From positions 1-60,694 of the IMG/VR virus record IMGVR_UViG_3300040801_003252: 60,694 nucleotides of DNA; one strand, written 5' to 3'. Position numbers and translations under genes: made by a program. This document shows positions 24,480-34,335 of this stretch, piece by piece. The stretch is from a virus. How positions within the stretch are numbered: position 1 is the stretch's first letter; each line of letters begins with the position of its first letter. The notes beneath the pieces are model-generated. The model did not search any database. It was given only the letters and a program-made list of their open reading frames with translations, and was not told where the DNA came from.

Positions 24480-26183
24480 TTAACAATATACTTCCCCACA
24501 GAAAACAATTCCTTCGGTAATATCAATATTATTTATATCACACAATGCCGTGGTAAATACCTCTATATCACCATAACTATCATTATCATTGATGTCAATG
24601 CATGAATTAGTTACAATATTTTTTGCACATATTTCAGTAAAAATATCTTCACCTTCTATATTATATACACTAACACGATACCCAGCATCACATATATTAC
24701 CAAGAGATATACTTGAACCGCTTGGGAATGATGTCCAGTCTTTTGTGCTATGACAATATTCAAGACACACAATATTTGCTAAATTATCGCCATAACCACT
24801 ATCATATGTATTGTTTTCGGGTGTAGTCCAAGTCACATTTGTTCCACCACCGCCAGAACCAAATACAATTGTATTGGTGTCGGCATTGTAATTCGGTAAT
24901 GTAAAGTTTCGATTTGATTTATATTCCATTGCGTAAAGCAATTCTTGGTCTTCAATAACTACGAGTTTTAATTCATTGAAAACCTTACCCACCACAATAC
25001 TGGTGTTGTTTATATCCACTAAATCATAATATGTGGTATTCAGTGATTTTGTGACACCAGTTAATAATTTAGGACTTCCATTGGGTGTAAATGTTGCACC
25101 TAAAGTCGGGGTTGCTGATTTGTGCCACATAATTGTGGGAATATCAAGTTGAAAATCAGCGAGTCTATTCATCAGAAATCCCTCTGCATATACATTTGCA
25201 GGACTACTATTGGTGTAATGCACGACACCCAGTCTTTTATTAACAGGTGCTTGATTCTGTATATATGATACGAAGCCACCAAACTTTCGGTTCTTGAATT
25301 GCGTGTATTTCAAATCAGCAGCTTGTATACCAGCTATTTCCTGTGTATGAATAATACTTAGATTCCAATACGGGAATACGATTGTGGGACACTGACTGTT
25401 CTCTAAGAAAGACAATACGGATTCATCAACGTACTGAGTTGGTGTTAGATTGAATACACTGTCACCACTAAAATTGATTTCATTATAGTATATTAATGCA
25501 CCAGCTTTTAATCCAGAGGGCAAACTCATCCCACTGAAATTAGGGACATCTCTATCCAGACTCACCACTATATTATCACCACCAAGACTACCTGTGACAC
25601 CAGTGATTTGATACCAAAGGTATTGTCTGGGTTCCGATATATTTATTGTGTGTCCCGTTGTGTCGCCACTGGTTGTCCATTTAATAAGTAAAAGGTCACC
25701 AGCTACAGGTGCTTCTCCACTTGTACCGAATGTCGGTGCTTTTTTTAATGTAACGCTATTACCACCAGTAATTCCCGACATGTTAATCATCATATCGGGT
25801 TGTTTTACGTGATTGCTATCTGTGATGAAATCAGGCGTAGTGGTATTTGGGTCTGTGAAAAATCCCAGCGAATCGACTTGATTCTCAACACTATATGCTG
25901 TAACTGGTACGCTCGAAAGCAGATTAAGGCTGTCACCAGTAACATTTCTTGTGATAAACGAAATCATTTCGGGATTATTATCTGCTGGCTGCAATATACT
26001 GGCATCGAATGCCGTGTATTCCGTGTCATCGGCATTAACCTCGGCATTGAATTTATAATCAATTTCACTGTCACCGATGGCATAATACTGGAAATCCAAT
26101 TCACCCGCTGCCAGTAATTCCCTGCCATGTGAGGTCAATTTGATATTGATTACAACTGGATTTTTTTTATCTATGAATGCCAT
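24480..26183 (-). CDS. Large tail/baseplate-associated protein
   Basis: 567 residues, beta-rich. The N-terminus (NPVVINIKLTSHGRELLAAG, then ELDFQYYAIGDSEIDYKF) looks like the assembly domain of a long-tail-fibre or baseplate attachment protein. The C-terminal 100 residues are Cys-rich (for example CLEYCHSTKDW, EICAKNIVTNSCIDI). It starts 14 bases after a promoter box and follows the 1594-residue tail protein. Receptor binding is possible but not shown. Confidence 0.6.
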   Translation of the reverse strand: MAFIDKKNPVVINIKLTSHGRELLAAGELDFQYYAIGDSEIDYKFNAEVNADDTEYTAFDASILQPADNNPEMISFITRNVTGDSLNLLSSVPVTAYSVENQVDSLGFFTDPNTTTPDFITDSNHVKQPDMMINMSGITGGNSVTLKKAPTFGTSGEAPVAGDLLLIKWTTSGDTTGHTINISEPRQYLWYQITGVTGSLGGDNIVVSLDRDVPNFSGMSLPSGLKAGALIYYNEINFSGDSVFNLTPTQYVDESVLSFLENSQCPTIVFPYWNLSIIHTQEIAGIQAADLKYTQFKNRKFGGFVSYIQNQAPVNKRLGVVHYTNSSPANVYAEGFLMNRLADFQLDIPTIMWHKSATPTLGATFTPNGSPKLLTGVTKSLNTTYYDLVDINNTSIVVGKVFNELKLVVIEDQELLYAMEYKSNRNFTLPNYNADTNTIVFGSGGGGTNVTWTTPENNTYDSGYGDNLANIVCLEYCHSTKDWTSFPSGSSISLGNICDAGYRVSVYNIEGEDIFTEICAKNIVTNSCIDINDNDSYGDIEVFTTALCDINNIDITEGIVFCGEVYC

Positions 26184-26197
26184 TTAAACTTTCTTTC

Positions 26198-26207
26198 TAA
26201 TAAATAC
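26198..26207 (-). promoter_or_regulatory. Putative late promoter box GTATTTATTA
   Basis: Variant of the box, 14 bases before the ATG at 26183. Confidence 0.65.
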
Positions 26208-26227
26208 AATCATTTTATTTTTATTTG

Positions 26228-29200
26228 TTAAGGTCCGTCAAGGATTATTCCACCACCGTTTCCAATACAGGAATTTGTGGTATTATATGCACACAATGTT
26301 CTTGCACCACCCAACGCCACATTAATACCTGAAGCATTCACAATACTAACTAATTCAACTTTGGTATTGTTACAATAATTAATATTACAATTAGCGAGAT
26401 TACTAAGAGCACGCACACAGAAACTATATACTGATGGGTCATATGTGGTTGTTGCATCAATTCTTATTGTCGTTATATCAGCATCACTAACATTATATGG
26501 TGCACTCAATGCTGGTGCATTTGTAAGTGTTTCGGCACATGTAAGTGTATTTCTCTTAACACATGATATAGCACTAATTGGCTTCGGTAGGGCAACAGAT
26601 GTCGCAGAACGACTGGTTGCACCAATATTAATACAGAATGAACCCGTTGTAATTGGCTTGCTTGTAGTTAATTGAGCTTCGAAAGAACTTGTACCACCCG
26701 GTTCTATCGGTGGTGAACTAACCAAACTAAGATTGACGATGATAGGTCCAGCAGTTTGTTGAAAACGAATATCACCATATCCTATTGAAGCGGTTGTGGT
26801 TCCGTTTCTCGCAAACGCTCTGTAATAAACCTGAGTATCTTGCGGTAATCCAGTTGCGTTTTTATCCCATACGCTACCCTCGCCCGGGTATCCCGTTGTA
26901 CTTGAATCTTTAAATATGCCTGATGGCAGTGTTGAAACCGTACTGAATTTCATGTTTGAAGTAGTTGCTAAACTTGGACTTGTTGTCCATAAAATACCGT
27001 ATTCTTTCATATCACCATCTCCCGAAGGAACTCCGTTATCTAAGACCTCGTTATTTTCTACAACGAAACTGTTTTCAGTTACAGAATCAGCATCTCCAGT
27101 ATCGACTTCAGGTGGTGATGCTGGTATTGCTTGGGTCGAAATGGTTTTAATTGCACCGTAATACGCCACACCACCAACCACAATATATGCTCTGTATTGA
27201 TATGATAGATTAGGACTGAGACCAGAAATTGTACGTGTCCAGTTATTGGTACTGAGCGGTCCCGTACTTGGTGTCGATGGTGACGTTGACCAAGAGCCTG
27301 AAGTACCTTGTCTATATTGTACCGCATAATATTGTACATCTGCATATCGAACAACATTAACACCACCAGTATCTATAATTTGTGTGGTATTGGTACTCGT
27401 TGCGGTTTTCGTATCTACACTTGGTGGTGGGGGTGGTGGGGGTGGGGTTGTTACCGTTAATGTGTTACCAGTGAAACCAGTTCCAACTGCTTCAACAAAC
27501 GCCCTATAATTATAAGTAGTATCATCATCTAAACCAGTAAGTGTGAGACTGAAACTGTTTTGAATGAGAGGTTCGTCCAATGACAATTTAACCCATTCAT
27601 TCGGAAGTTCTTCTTCATCATAATCAATGCCTTCGGTTAAATTTAGTAACCCCAATGGTACAGAACCTCCGTATGGATATGGGTTAATATTCTTATACTC
27701 GATACCGTATTCCGTGACTAAATCATAATTAAGGATGTTACGACCACCAGTGGTTAGACTACCCAATACACCCGGTATTGTTTCAACAAACATTTCTGGT
27801 GGCTGCGGTGGTTGTGGTGGAGCAACAACCTGCTGAAATATCTGAAACTTACTACCCGCATCACCGAGATATTGTACCACGGGATTTCCCCTTAAATCAT
27901 AATTAAGATTTTCAGTGTTGGCTACATTGACACCTCTTTTATACCAATGTTTTTGTTTTGTAAATAATGTGTTTCTAACCAGTAACCCACCACGTCTTCT
28001 GATTATTGTTGCAGGTAGCAACTGGTCAACAAATCTCTGGAAAAATGCGTTATATTTGCTTAAAAATGAATAGAGATTCTGAAACGTATATCCGTTTGAC
28101 TGCAATGGGTCGTCATCGGGAAGCAATGCTCTTCTTAAATATTTTTCATAAATCGCCAGTACTGCGGGATACCAACCGCCTTTGAAATCAGTAACTGTTT
28201 TACGATTTCTGGCGTTAATCATTTTCCTCTGAACCAGTTCCAGAAATTCCAAGAACGACAATTCGCTGATATCACCGAGTCCAAATACGTCATTAATAAC
28301 AGGGTCGAATGCACCTTGTCCACCTACGAGATAATATGCACTAATTACACTACCATATCGTATACCTTGTGGTAAGAAGATTTCATATGGACTCATTACA
28401 TTCACACTATAATCCAAATATGGTTCCAATGCAATACCATCTATTAGAAATTTAACTTCACTGGCATTATTAACTTTATAATTGAGTTTATATACGTATT
28501 TATTTGCACTGTTGTTAAAATATATCTTACTGCTGTTAAAACTATCTACCCTGAATACCTCACTTCTCAAATTAATATCATTACTCCCCTGTACTTCCAT
28601 GTATGAAATCTGAACATCAGGATTAGCATTTAAAAATGTTATAACATCGGGATTCTGAATGATGAGATAATTAGTCCCACCAGTTGAATTCGCTGGGTCA
28701 ACGATGTAGTCCGCACTAAATTGAGACGTACCTTTAGTTAACGCAATGCCATTAATTGTAAGTTGTACGTCCCCACGTGGGAAACTTGGTAATGGTACAT
28801 ATGTACCACTTAATTCGGCTTTAACACGAGTAACAATATACGTAATAGTAATAGCACTTGTCGCAGCATTACTAATTGTGGTTCCTGAATCAATAAGAGT
28901 GACCTGAATGACATCAGAATCCCTGACACCTGTACTTAATTGTGGTATTGTAAATGTATTTCCACTGACAGTATAATCGGCTTCTGCGGTTTCTGTGTTT
29001 CCACTCGTATAACCACTTGTATTACCAGTACTCGGTGCATTTAACAATATGCCGTTATATCTAACTTCGATATCACCGAGTTTATTGTTCACACTTGTCG
29101 GTAAAGAAAATGTGTTTCCAGTACGAGGGATATTACTGATATTCACATAGGAATACGGGAGAGTGTAACCACTGCTGTTTGCTGCGAAGTCGGTTTGAAT

Positions 29201-31012
29201 GTAGTTGTAAACATCGTACTCAATACCTCTGGAAGTATCTAAGGCAATATCGATTTCCTTGGTGTTGATTACCAATTTACTATCTTCTTGATAATATTGT
29301 GACGTACTGTAGTGCTCACGAGTGGTAGCACCTGTTTGTATCCACGATTTTTTGTTATCGGGAGTCTGTTTCAAAACAAAACCAGCTTGACGGAAAACAT
29401 CGAGATAAGCCTGACCACTATCGGTATCACCGCTTATCTGGAAAAAGAAATCATTGGTTTCAAGTGGTGCTCTGGGATATCCACTATTATCATATGGTAA
29501 ATCATTACTTGGAAAATCATTAGCTGTTAACGTAACGGTATTCGGATTGATTTTACCATCAACGGTATAAACGTATTCCGTTATATTGATAAAAGGTTCG
29601 GGAATCCCGATAAGCAAGAATATAGATTTTATTGCCTGACGAGTACCTTTTGATTTCCAGAAATAGCTGGTATTCATTAATATGCGTCTCCATAATTCAA
29701 TATCTACTTCAGCAGGTAATTCGTTGTTATTAAGGTCTCTTTCCGTGTCGTCAACAGTTAAGAAACTCTCAACCAATTCATTCTCATTTAAAAGGTTAAA
29801 ATAATCCCACCCAAAGGTTCTTGCCATGTTTTGAATGAGTTGGTCAGGTATATTGTTTTTCTTATCGTATGTCACCTTATTAATGTAAACCAGTGAATCA
29901 ATGAATTCTTTCATCTGGTCAAATTCTCTACCATATAGTCTCAGAAGTTTTGTAGTTTTTTTCTCATCGGTAAAATCATAGTTTTTCAGCGAAGCTGGTG
30001 TTAAAAATCTTGCGATGAGGTCGGTTTTAATCTGGTCGTATTTCGAACCAATAGTCAGGACAATCGTAAGAAAGTTTTGATAACTTGGAGTATCAATATC
30101 GATATTATATTGGTCACCAGTTACCCAAACCACTTCTTTATCGTAATACAATATTTTTCCGTCTTCGAGAAGCGTAGGTTCTTTTAGCTTAAATACGTAG
30201 CCATCACTACCTCTTCTTTTCGAAACGAGGTTACGTTCATATGGGTCAAGAAGTGCTCTGAATTCCTCAAAAACCTCATTATTTGGACGTATATGAAAGT
30301 CCTGTTGAGCAGTAGTTCCTGTTCCGAGAGATTCAAATGGATTTCCTTCGACTTGAAGTCTGATGTAATTTCTTTTTAGCGGGTCTGAATGCTTATCAGT
30401 GTTTCCCGTGTATCCAATTACCTTAAACAATGTATTGGGTTCAAGATTAGACCATACGGTGTAATCCTCATAAGATATATTGAGATTCTTTAGTTCAACT
30501 CCGTCAGGAATTTCCTGATTCCCGTTATTGGTTATCAGACCAAATTTATTTACAACGGCATTAATTGGGACATAAAAAGTTGAGACGTTTTCAATCTGAT
30601 TGTATGATAGACCAGTAAAAGTAGTGTTCCCACCAATATCTTTTTGTGAATTAGCGAATAACGAACCCGGGTACGCTGTAATTACATTCTGTATCGATAC
30701 TCTGAGAAACTCATATGCTGAACCAAATTTGACAAAAGTATTTAAATCGGTTTTATCGAGATTAAGAACTGCGTTATTACTATACAAATTCATTATTTCG
30801 GATTGCCTGTCTTCGATTCCCAGAGTATCTAAACTAACAGGAGTAACAAAAGAACTCAGAGTATTACTGTAATCAATAGTGGTTTTATCATCGAAATTAG
30901 TTGTGACGAAAAACCTGCCAAAAGAAAAAATGGTATTTGATGGCGTATCATTGAAATACGAACCATTTAGATTGCCGTTGAGCTTGGAGTTGATTACCTT
31001 TACTTTTGCCAC
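26228..31012 (-). CDS. Giant gpI-like tail/baseplate protein with fibronectin-type repeats
   Basis: 1594 residues, starting at a GTG 14 bases after a promoter box. About residues 330-500 resemble tail proteins of the gpI type: FLTPASLKNYDF, LWRRILMNTSYFWKSKGTRQ, then AIKSIFLLIGIPEPFI. The middle has long beta-rich stretches. From about 1120 come fibronectin-III-like repeats (LTGLDDDTTYNYRAFVEA; ISGLSPNLSYQYRAYIVV), one preceded by an 8-Pro linker. The C-terminal 150 residues are Cys-rich. It probably links the baseplate to a host-contacting, sugar-binding tip; that is inference from the domain types. Confidence 0.75.
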   Translation of the reverse strand: MAKVKVINSKLNGNLNGSYFNDTPSNTIFSFGRFFVTTNFDDKTTIDYSNTLSSFVTPVSLDTLGIEDRQSEIMNLYSNNAVLNLDKTDLNTFVKFGSAYEFLRVSIQNVITAYPGSLFANSQKDIGGNTTFTGLSYNQIENVSTFYVPINAVVNKFGLITNNGNQEIPDGVELKNLNISYEDYTVWSNLEPNTLFKVIGYTGNTDKHSDPLKRNYIRLQVEGNPFESLGTGTTAQQDFHIRPNNEVFEEFRALLDPYERNLVSKRRGSDGYVFKLKEPTLLEDGKILYYDKEVVWVTGDQYNIDIDTPSYQNFLTIVLTIGSKYDQIKTDLIARFLTPASLKNYDFTDEKKTTKLLRLYGREFDQMKEFIDSLVYINKVTYDKKNNIPDQLIQNMARTFGWDYFNLLNENELVESFLTVDDTERDLNNNELPAEVDIELWRRILMNTSYFWKSKGTRQAIKSIFLLIGIPEPFINITEYVYTVDGKINPNTVTLTANDFPSNDLPYDNSGYPRAPLETNDFFFQISGDTDSGQAYLDVFRQAGFVLKQTPDNKKSWIQTGATTREHYSTSQYYQEDSKLVINTKEIDIALDTSRGIEYDVYNYIQTDFAANSSGYTLPYSYVNISNIPRTGNTFSLPTSVNNKLGDIEVRYNGILLNAPSTGNTSGYTSGNTETAEADYTVSGNTFTIPQLSTGVRDSDVIQVTLIDSGTTISNAATSAITITYIVTRVKAELSGTYVPLPSFPRGDVQLTINGIALTKGTSQFSADYIVDPANSTGGTNYLIIQNPDVITFLNANPDVQISYMEVQGSNDINLRSEVFRVDSFNSSKIYFNNSANKYVYKLNYKVNNASEVKFLIDGIALEPYLDYSVNVMSPYEIFLPQGIRYGSVISAYYLVGGQGAFDPVINDVFGLGDISELSFLEFLELVQRKMINARNRKTVTDFKGGWYPAVLAIYEKYLRRALLPDDDPLQSNGYTFQNLYSFLSKYNAFFQRFVDQLLPATIIRRRGGLLVRNTLFTKQKHWYKRGVNVANTENLNYDLRGNPVVQYLGDAGSKFQIFQQVVAPPQPPQPPEMFVETIPGVLGSLTTGGRNILNYDLVTEYGIEYKNINPYPYGGSVPLGLLNLTEGIDYDEEELPNEWVKLSLDEPLIQNSFSLTLTGLDDDTTYNYRAFVEAVGTGFTGNTLTVTTPPPPPPPPSVDTKTATSTNTTQIIDTGGVNVVRYADVQYYAVQYRQGTSGSWSTSPSTPSTGPLSTNNWTRTISGLSPNLSYQYRAYIVVGGVAYYGAIKTISTQAIPASPPEVDTGDADSVTENSFVVENNEVLDNGVPSGDGDMKEYGILWTTSPSLATTSNMKFSTVSTLPSGIFKDSSTTGYPGEGSVWDKNATGLPQDTQVYYRAFARNGTTTASIGYGDIRFQQTAGPIIVNLSLVSSPPIEPGGTSSFEAQLTTSKPITTGSFCINIGATSRSATSVALPKPISAISCVKRNTLTCAETLTNAPALSAPYNVSDADITTIRIDATTTYDPSVYSFCVRALSNLANCNINYCNNTKVELVSIVNASGINVALGGARTLCAYNTTNSCIGNGGGIILDGP

Positions 31013-31026
31013 TGTCTATGATTTAC

Positions 31027-31035
31027 TATAAATAC
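31027..31035 (-). promoter_or_regulatory. Putative late promoter box GTATTTATA
   Basis: Minus-strand GTATTTATA, 14 bases before the GTG at 31012 and directly after a terminator. Confidence 0.75.
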
Positions 31036-31042
31036 GATAAAA

Positions 31043-31074
31043 AGAAAAATCCCAATGAATTATATTGGGATTTC
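31043..31074 (-). terminator. Intrinsic terminator of the gene at 31096-32001
   Basis: Arms AAATCCCAAT and ATTGGGATTT, 7-base loop, then TTTTTCTTTTT on the minus strand. Confidence 0.85.
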
Positions 31075-31095
31075 TTAATGAAATGATATCAGGCG

Positions 31096-32001
31096 TTATT
31101 GAACGTCTTCAATAACGTCATTAAAATTTTGTGTTTCATCGATAATTGTTCGTCTTTCCTTGACTTCGTATAGCGGAACATTATTAACATCGTCTTTTAT
31201 TTCATAAATATTGAACTGTCTGGTGATAACTCTATCACTGTTATAATATGTAAGTATTCCGTTGTCAACATCTTTTACTTGTTCACCACCAACTAAATCG
31301 GAAAGCGTATCAATTGTATTGGCAACCAGATTGACTTCGATAACCAGTGGGGAAAAAAAGGTGTTGGATATTATTATGGTTTGGTCTGGAACTCCGATAA
31401 ACGGAGTGGCATTAGGTTTGACATTAGATGAACTGCTTGGCGTTAACTGTAGAAATAAAAGTGTTCCGCTATCATCAAATCTATAACGTGTTGAAGTCTG
31501 ACTCGTATTCCCGATATTCTCAGTAACGGGAACCACTTTATTTGAACTCACAACATATCTCACAAGATTTCTTGTTTTCAGATTAGTTGTGGTGTCAATG
31601 TATTCAATACGATAACCCTGTAAGGCGTTATTTGCTCGAAGACCTTCTGGGAGTTGATTGGTGTCCAGAACAATTCCCTTGACACTGGGAAGTGATGAAA
31701 GTACGCTACAATCAATTATTATTGTTGTTAATCTTTTGGGTTTGAGGTATAGCGTATATATTCCGATTTCCGAAAAAACGTCAGCGGGGAGACTGATATT
31801 ATAAAGACCTTCTAACAGGTTTTCGTTACCGATAATCTGTTCGTCTTCAGGCAGATAATTATAGGATAAAATTTCCGTGGAATCGAGTTTTTGAATCTCA
31901 CCGACTTCGGATTCTCTATTGGGTGCATAATTATAATAAACATCGATATCATTAATGCTTACATCTGCTGGTCTTATTGTGCCGTAAACTCCTACTGCCA
32001 T
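31096..32001 (-). CDS. Probable baseplate/tail structural protein
   Basis: 301 residues, beta-rich and without catalytic motifs, beginning MAVGVYGTIRPADVSINDID. The first line plus PADVFSEIGIYTLYLKPK suggests a rigid beta domain. It lies at the end of the operon that contains the gp6- and gp25-like wedge genes and is closed by a strong terminator. Function unknown beyond context. Confidence 0.65.
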   Translation of the reverse strand: MAVGVYGTIRPADVSINDIDVYYNYAPNRESEVGEIQKLDSTEILSYNYLPEDEQIIGNENLLEGLYNISLPADVFSEIGIYTLYLKPKRLTTIIIDCSVLSSLPSVKGIVLDTNQLPEGLRANNALQGYRIEYIDTTTNLKTRNLVRYVVSSNKVVPVTENIGNTSQTSTRYRFDDSGTLLFLQLTPSSSSNVKPNATPFIGVPDQTIIISNTFFSPLVIEVNLVANTIDTLSDLVGGEQVKDVDNGILTYYNSDRVITRQFNIYEIKDDVNNVPLYEVKERRTIIDETQNFNDVIEDVQ

Positions 32002-32002
32002 A

Positions 32003-32440
32003 TTACGTATTGTTTATAATGTTGAAATATTTACCACCAGCATACGTTGTTAAATCAACCATTCTTTTAATAAATTCCAATTTATAGTTTTTATCGAAAG
32101 CCGATTGCTGGTCTCTAATAATAAATACATCGTTATTGATTTTAGGATTACCAATGATTTTTGATTCGTTTGGGTCTTTATAATAGGGGGCATTAATGAA
32201 ATCAGGACTACTTGTTCCCTGTGGCGTGTAGGTGAATGTTGTTGTGCCACCAGTTACGTTATCAACGAATTTAATACCACCCAGATAATATGTCACAACA
32301 ACGCCTTCAGTAGAATTACTGAAGTCCACGCCATCACTGGAAAACGAACCACTACCGAAATACTGTTGATTAAATGGCACACCAACTGCGTACTTCTTTA
32401 GTTCGATTAACCTACTGTTATTTGTTGCTCCTGTTACCAT
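32003..32440 (-). CDS. Probable virion protein
   Basis: 145 residues, Gly/Thr/Asn-rich and beta-rich (GVVVTYYLGGIKFVDNVTGG). It begins 7 bases after the cargo gene and is followed one base later by the next structural gene. The start carries a short sequence (MVTGATNNSRLIELKK) similar in style to tail adaptor proteins. Function unknown. Confidence 0.6.
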   Translation of the reverse strand: MVTGATNNSRLIELKKYAVGVPFNQQYFGSGSFSSDGVDFSNSTEGVVVTYYLGGIKFVDNVTGGTTTFTYTPQGTSSPDFINAPYYKDPNESKIIGNPKINNDVFIIRDQQSAFDKNYKLEFIKRMVDLTTYAGGKYFNIINNT

Positions 32441-32447
32441 AATTATA

Positions 32448-32936
32448 TTATTTCTTTCTTAACCTATGATTATCATAGTCGTTAAATTTATCGTTAATTT
32501 TATTTATAAACCCATAATAATCATCACCATAAATTTCTTCCAATGTTTTTTCAATATGTTTATCGGTGATATTGTAATCAACAGAATTCTTATTTAAAAC
32601 ATTTCCATTATCAATATATTTTCCTTTAAAATCAACAAATGATTTCAGAATCTCAAAATCATTTAACAATAAAAACGGTTCTTTCTGAGAAGAAATAACT
32701 TTACTTTTGAACGCATTAAAACCACTATATTTCACCAGTTCACAATTAAATGGAAACAATGTTGATATTATTCTATACGCACTAATATCAACATATATTC
32801 TTATGTTACTTGTGATATTGGTATTTACCATTAATACGCTATATATTAATCTATTTAATTTTTTTTTCGTATCGTCTATGCCACGACAATAATAATAATT
32901 AAAAGGAAATACATATATAATTTTAATGTTATTCAT
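32448..32936 (-). CDS. Hypothetical protein, possibly glycosyltransferase-like
   Basis: 162 residues, AT-rich coding. It opens IKIIYVFPFNYYYCRGID and has IRIYVDISAYRIISTLFPF and PFLLLNDFEILKSFVDFKGK, which loosely parallel the strand order of the DUF6734-like protein at 33446-34324 (the FIHVDPDVMIF block). No clear DxD is seen, so it could be a truncated or diverged copy. It overlaps the nucleotidyltransferase-like gene by 4 bases. The functional call is weak. Confidence 0.5.
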   Translation of the reverse strand: MNNIKIIYVFPFNYYYCRGIDDTKKKLNRLIYSVLMVNTNITSNIRIYVDISAYRIISTLFPFNCELVKYSGFNAFKSKVISSQKEPFLLLNDFEILKSFVDFKGKYIDNGNVLNKNSVDYNITDKHIEKTLEEIYGDDYYGFINKINDKFNDYDNHRLRKK

Positions 32937-33409
32937 AGATTCAAAATACTTTTATATATCATTATTTTTTTCAGGTGTTTGAATATTCTCTGGTGTTGTT
33001 GAGCATCGTGAATATTTTGTTTTTCAAATATTCTAACCACATCTTTCAACATATTATATCTACCAATTGGTGATACATGTAGTATCCTTTTATTCTCATA
33101 TATTCTCTCACAATATTCATAACCGATATTCATAAAAATATCAAGAATTAAATCATTATTTAAAACCATTTGATTATGTTCATAGTGTGATGACTGAAAT
33201 TGATATGATTTAGTATTAAAATGAGTTTCAATTTTATTTAATGTGTTAATATCCATAATATTAATATCAATATCATGAACGTCATAATCAAACCCAATCC
33301 CACCTAAATTAAAATAATCCGCAATTGAACCACCGTAGAAAAATTCACCAAACTCAGTGATTTCAGATAAAATATCCATGTGTTTACGTATATTTCCATC
33401 AATTTTCAT
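32933..33409 (-). CDS. Nucleotidyltransferase-fold protein
   Basis: 158 residues. The pattern FFYGGSIADYFNLGG, then DYDVHDIDINI, then LILDIFM fits the GGS..DxD..D metal-binding layout of pol-beta-type nucleotidyltransferases. Members transfer nucleotides to proteins, RNA or small molecules; the substrate here is unknown. It lies in the AT-rich cargo between tail genes, next to glycosyltransferase-like genes. Confidence 0.6.
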   Translation of the reverse strand: MKIDGNIRKHMDILSEITEFGEFFYGGSIADYFNLGGIGFDYDVHDIDINIMDINTLNKIETHFNTKSYQFQSSHYEHNQMVLNNDLILDIFMNIGYEYCERIYENKRILHVSPIGRYNMLKDVVRIFEKQNIHDAQQHQRIFKHLKKIMIYKSILNL

Positions 33410-33445
33410 ATCGTTATCTTAATTCAGTATTATTTGTTACTCCAG

Positions 33446-34324
33446 TTACCATGTAACATCTATTTTATTTAATTTACTCAGAACATCTTTTTCATATTTT
33501 TCAATTGTTTTTCTGTGTTCTGGAAAATCTTTTATTGTTTTTTGTTTCATTAGTTTAATGTACTTGGGGTTGAATTTACTGCTGCCCCACATATGCGTGT
33601 ATTTCTTTTTGTTTTTGATTTCACGTGCCCCGTTATTAAGAGTTAAATCATATGGTAAAATTTCCAATGATTTCACGTTATTTTTTTTTGCTACGAGATA
33701 AAAAGCCAGTTCTTCAGATGCCATTGAAATCAAATCGGGATTTATTTTTAATTCGCCTTTCAAATAAGAATCTCGGAACATGTCTGCGATTTTCATAAAT
33801 TCCTCCTTAACTGGAATCGTCATTCCAACAACACCGTTACTAAATGCCTTACCATCGCATAATCTATAATCGATTAATTCTGTTCTTTTTAAAAAATCTG
33901 TAATGATTTTCATGTCTTTTTTCAGGGGATTACTGTGTTCAGGTATGGTGTCTTGAACAATCGCATCATATTTTCCTTTTTGAAAAAAATCTGAAAATAA
34001 ATCACCGAATATCATCACATCTGGGTCTACATGAATAAATTTTTCTGTTTGTTTTCTAATTGTATCGACCTTATAATAGTTCCAAAACGTAAAATCGTTT
34101 TTATTTTCATTGATTTCAAAATGTTTATAGGGTAAATATTTGAGGAATGAATCGTATGCTTTTTGATTACAATACATGGTTACTTCTCCACATTGTTTCT
34201 GTAGTGTTAAAACACTTAATAACGTGACATAAAAATTCAAATAAACTTTTTCATTATTTTGTTTATCGTGTTTCAGGTAATAAGACCCCTCATCAAACTG
34301 TGCAAAACTCTGTATTATTCTCAT
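33446..34324 (-). CDS. Glycosyltransferase-like protein (DUF6734 type)
   Basis: 292 residues. The opening RIIQSFAQFDEGSYYLKH, CGEVTMYCNQKAYDSFLKYL, and the strand KFIHVDPDVMIFGDLF (a DxD motif) match the DUF6734 group of GT-A-like proteins as I remember it. SNGVVGMTIP fits the acceptor-side strand. It could glycosylate virion proteins, DNA or a host glycan. It lies in an AT-rich cargo in the tail operon, 11 bases after the gene at 34336. Confidence 0.65.
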   Translation of the reverse strand: MRIIQSFAQFDEGSYYLKHDKQNNEKVYLNFYVTLLSVLTLQKQCGEVTMYCNQKAYDSFLKYLPYKHFEINENKNDFTFWNYYKVDTIRKQTEKFIHVDPDVMIFGDLFSDFFQKGKYDAIVQDTIPEHSNPLKKDMKIITDFLKRTELIDYRLCDGKAFSNGVVGMTIPVKEEFMKIADMFRDSYLKGELKINPDLISMASEELAFYLVAKKNNVKSLEILPYDLTLNNGAREIKNKKKYTHMWGSSKFNPKYIKLMKQKTIKDFPEHRKTIEKYEKDVLSKLNKIDVTW

Positions 34325-34335
34325 AACGTATTAAA

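Noticed and set aside
27421-27451. G-rich run on the plus strand
   Set aside because: It is the coding sequence of a poly-Pro linker in the tail protein rather than a separate quadruplex or regulatory element.
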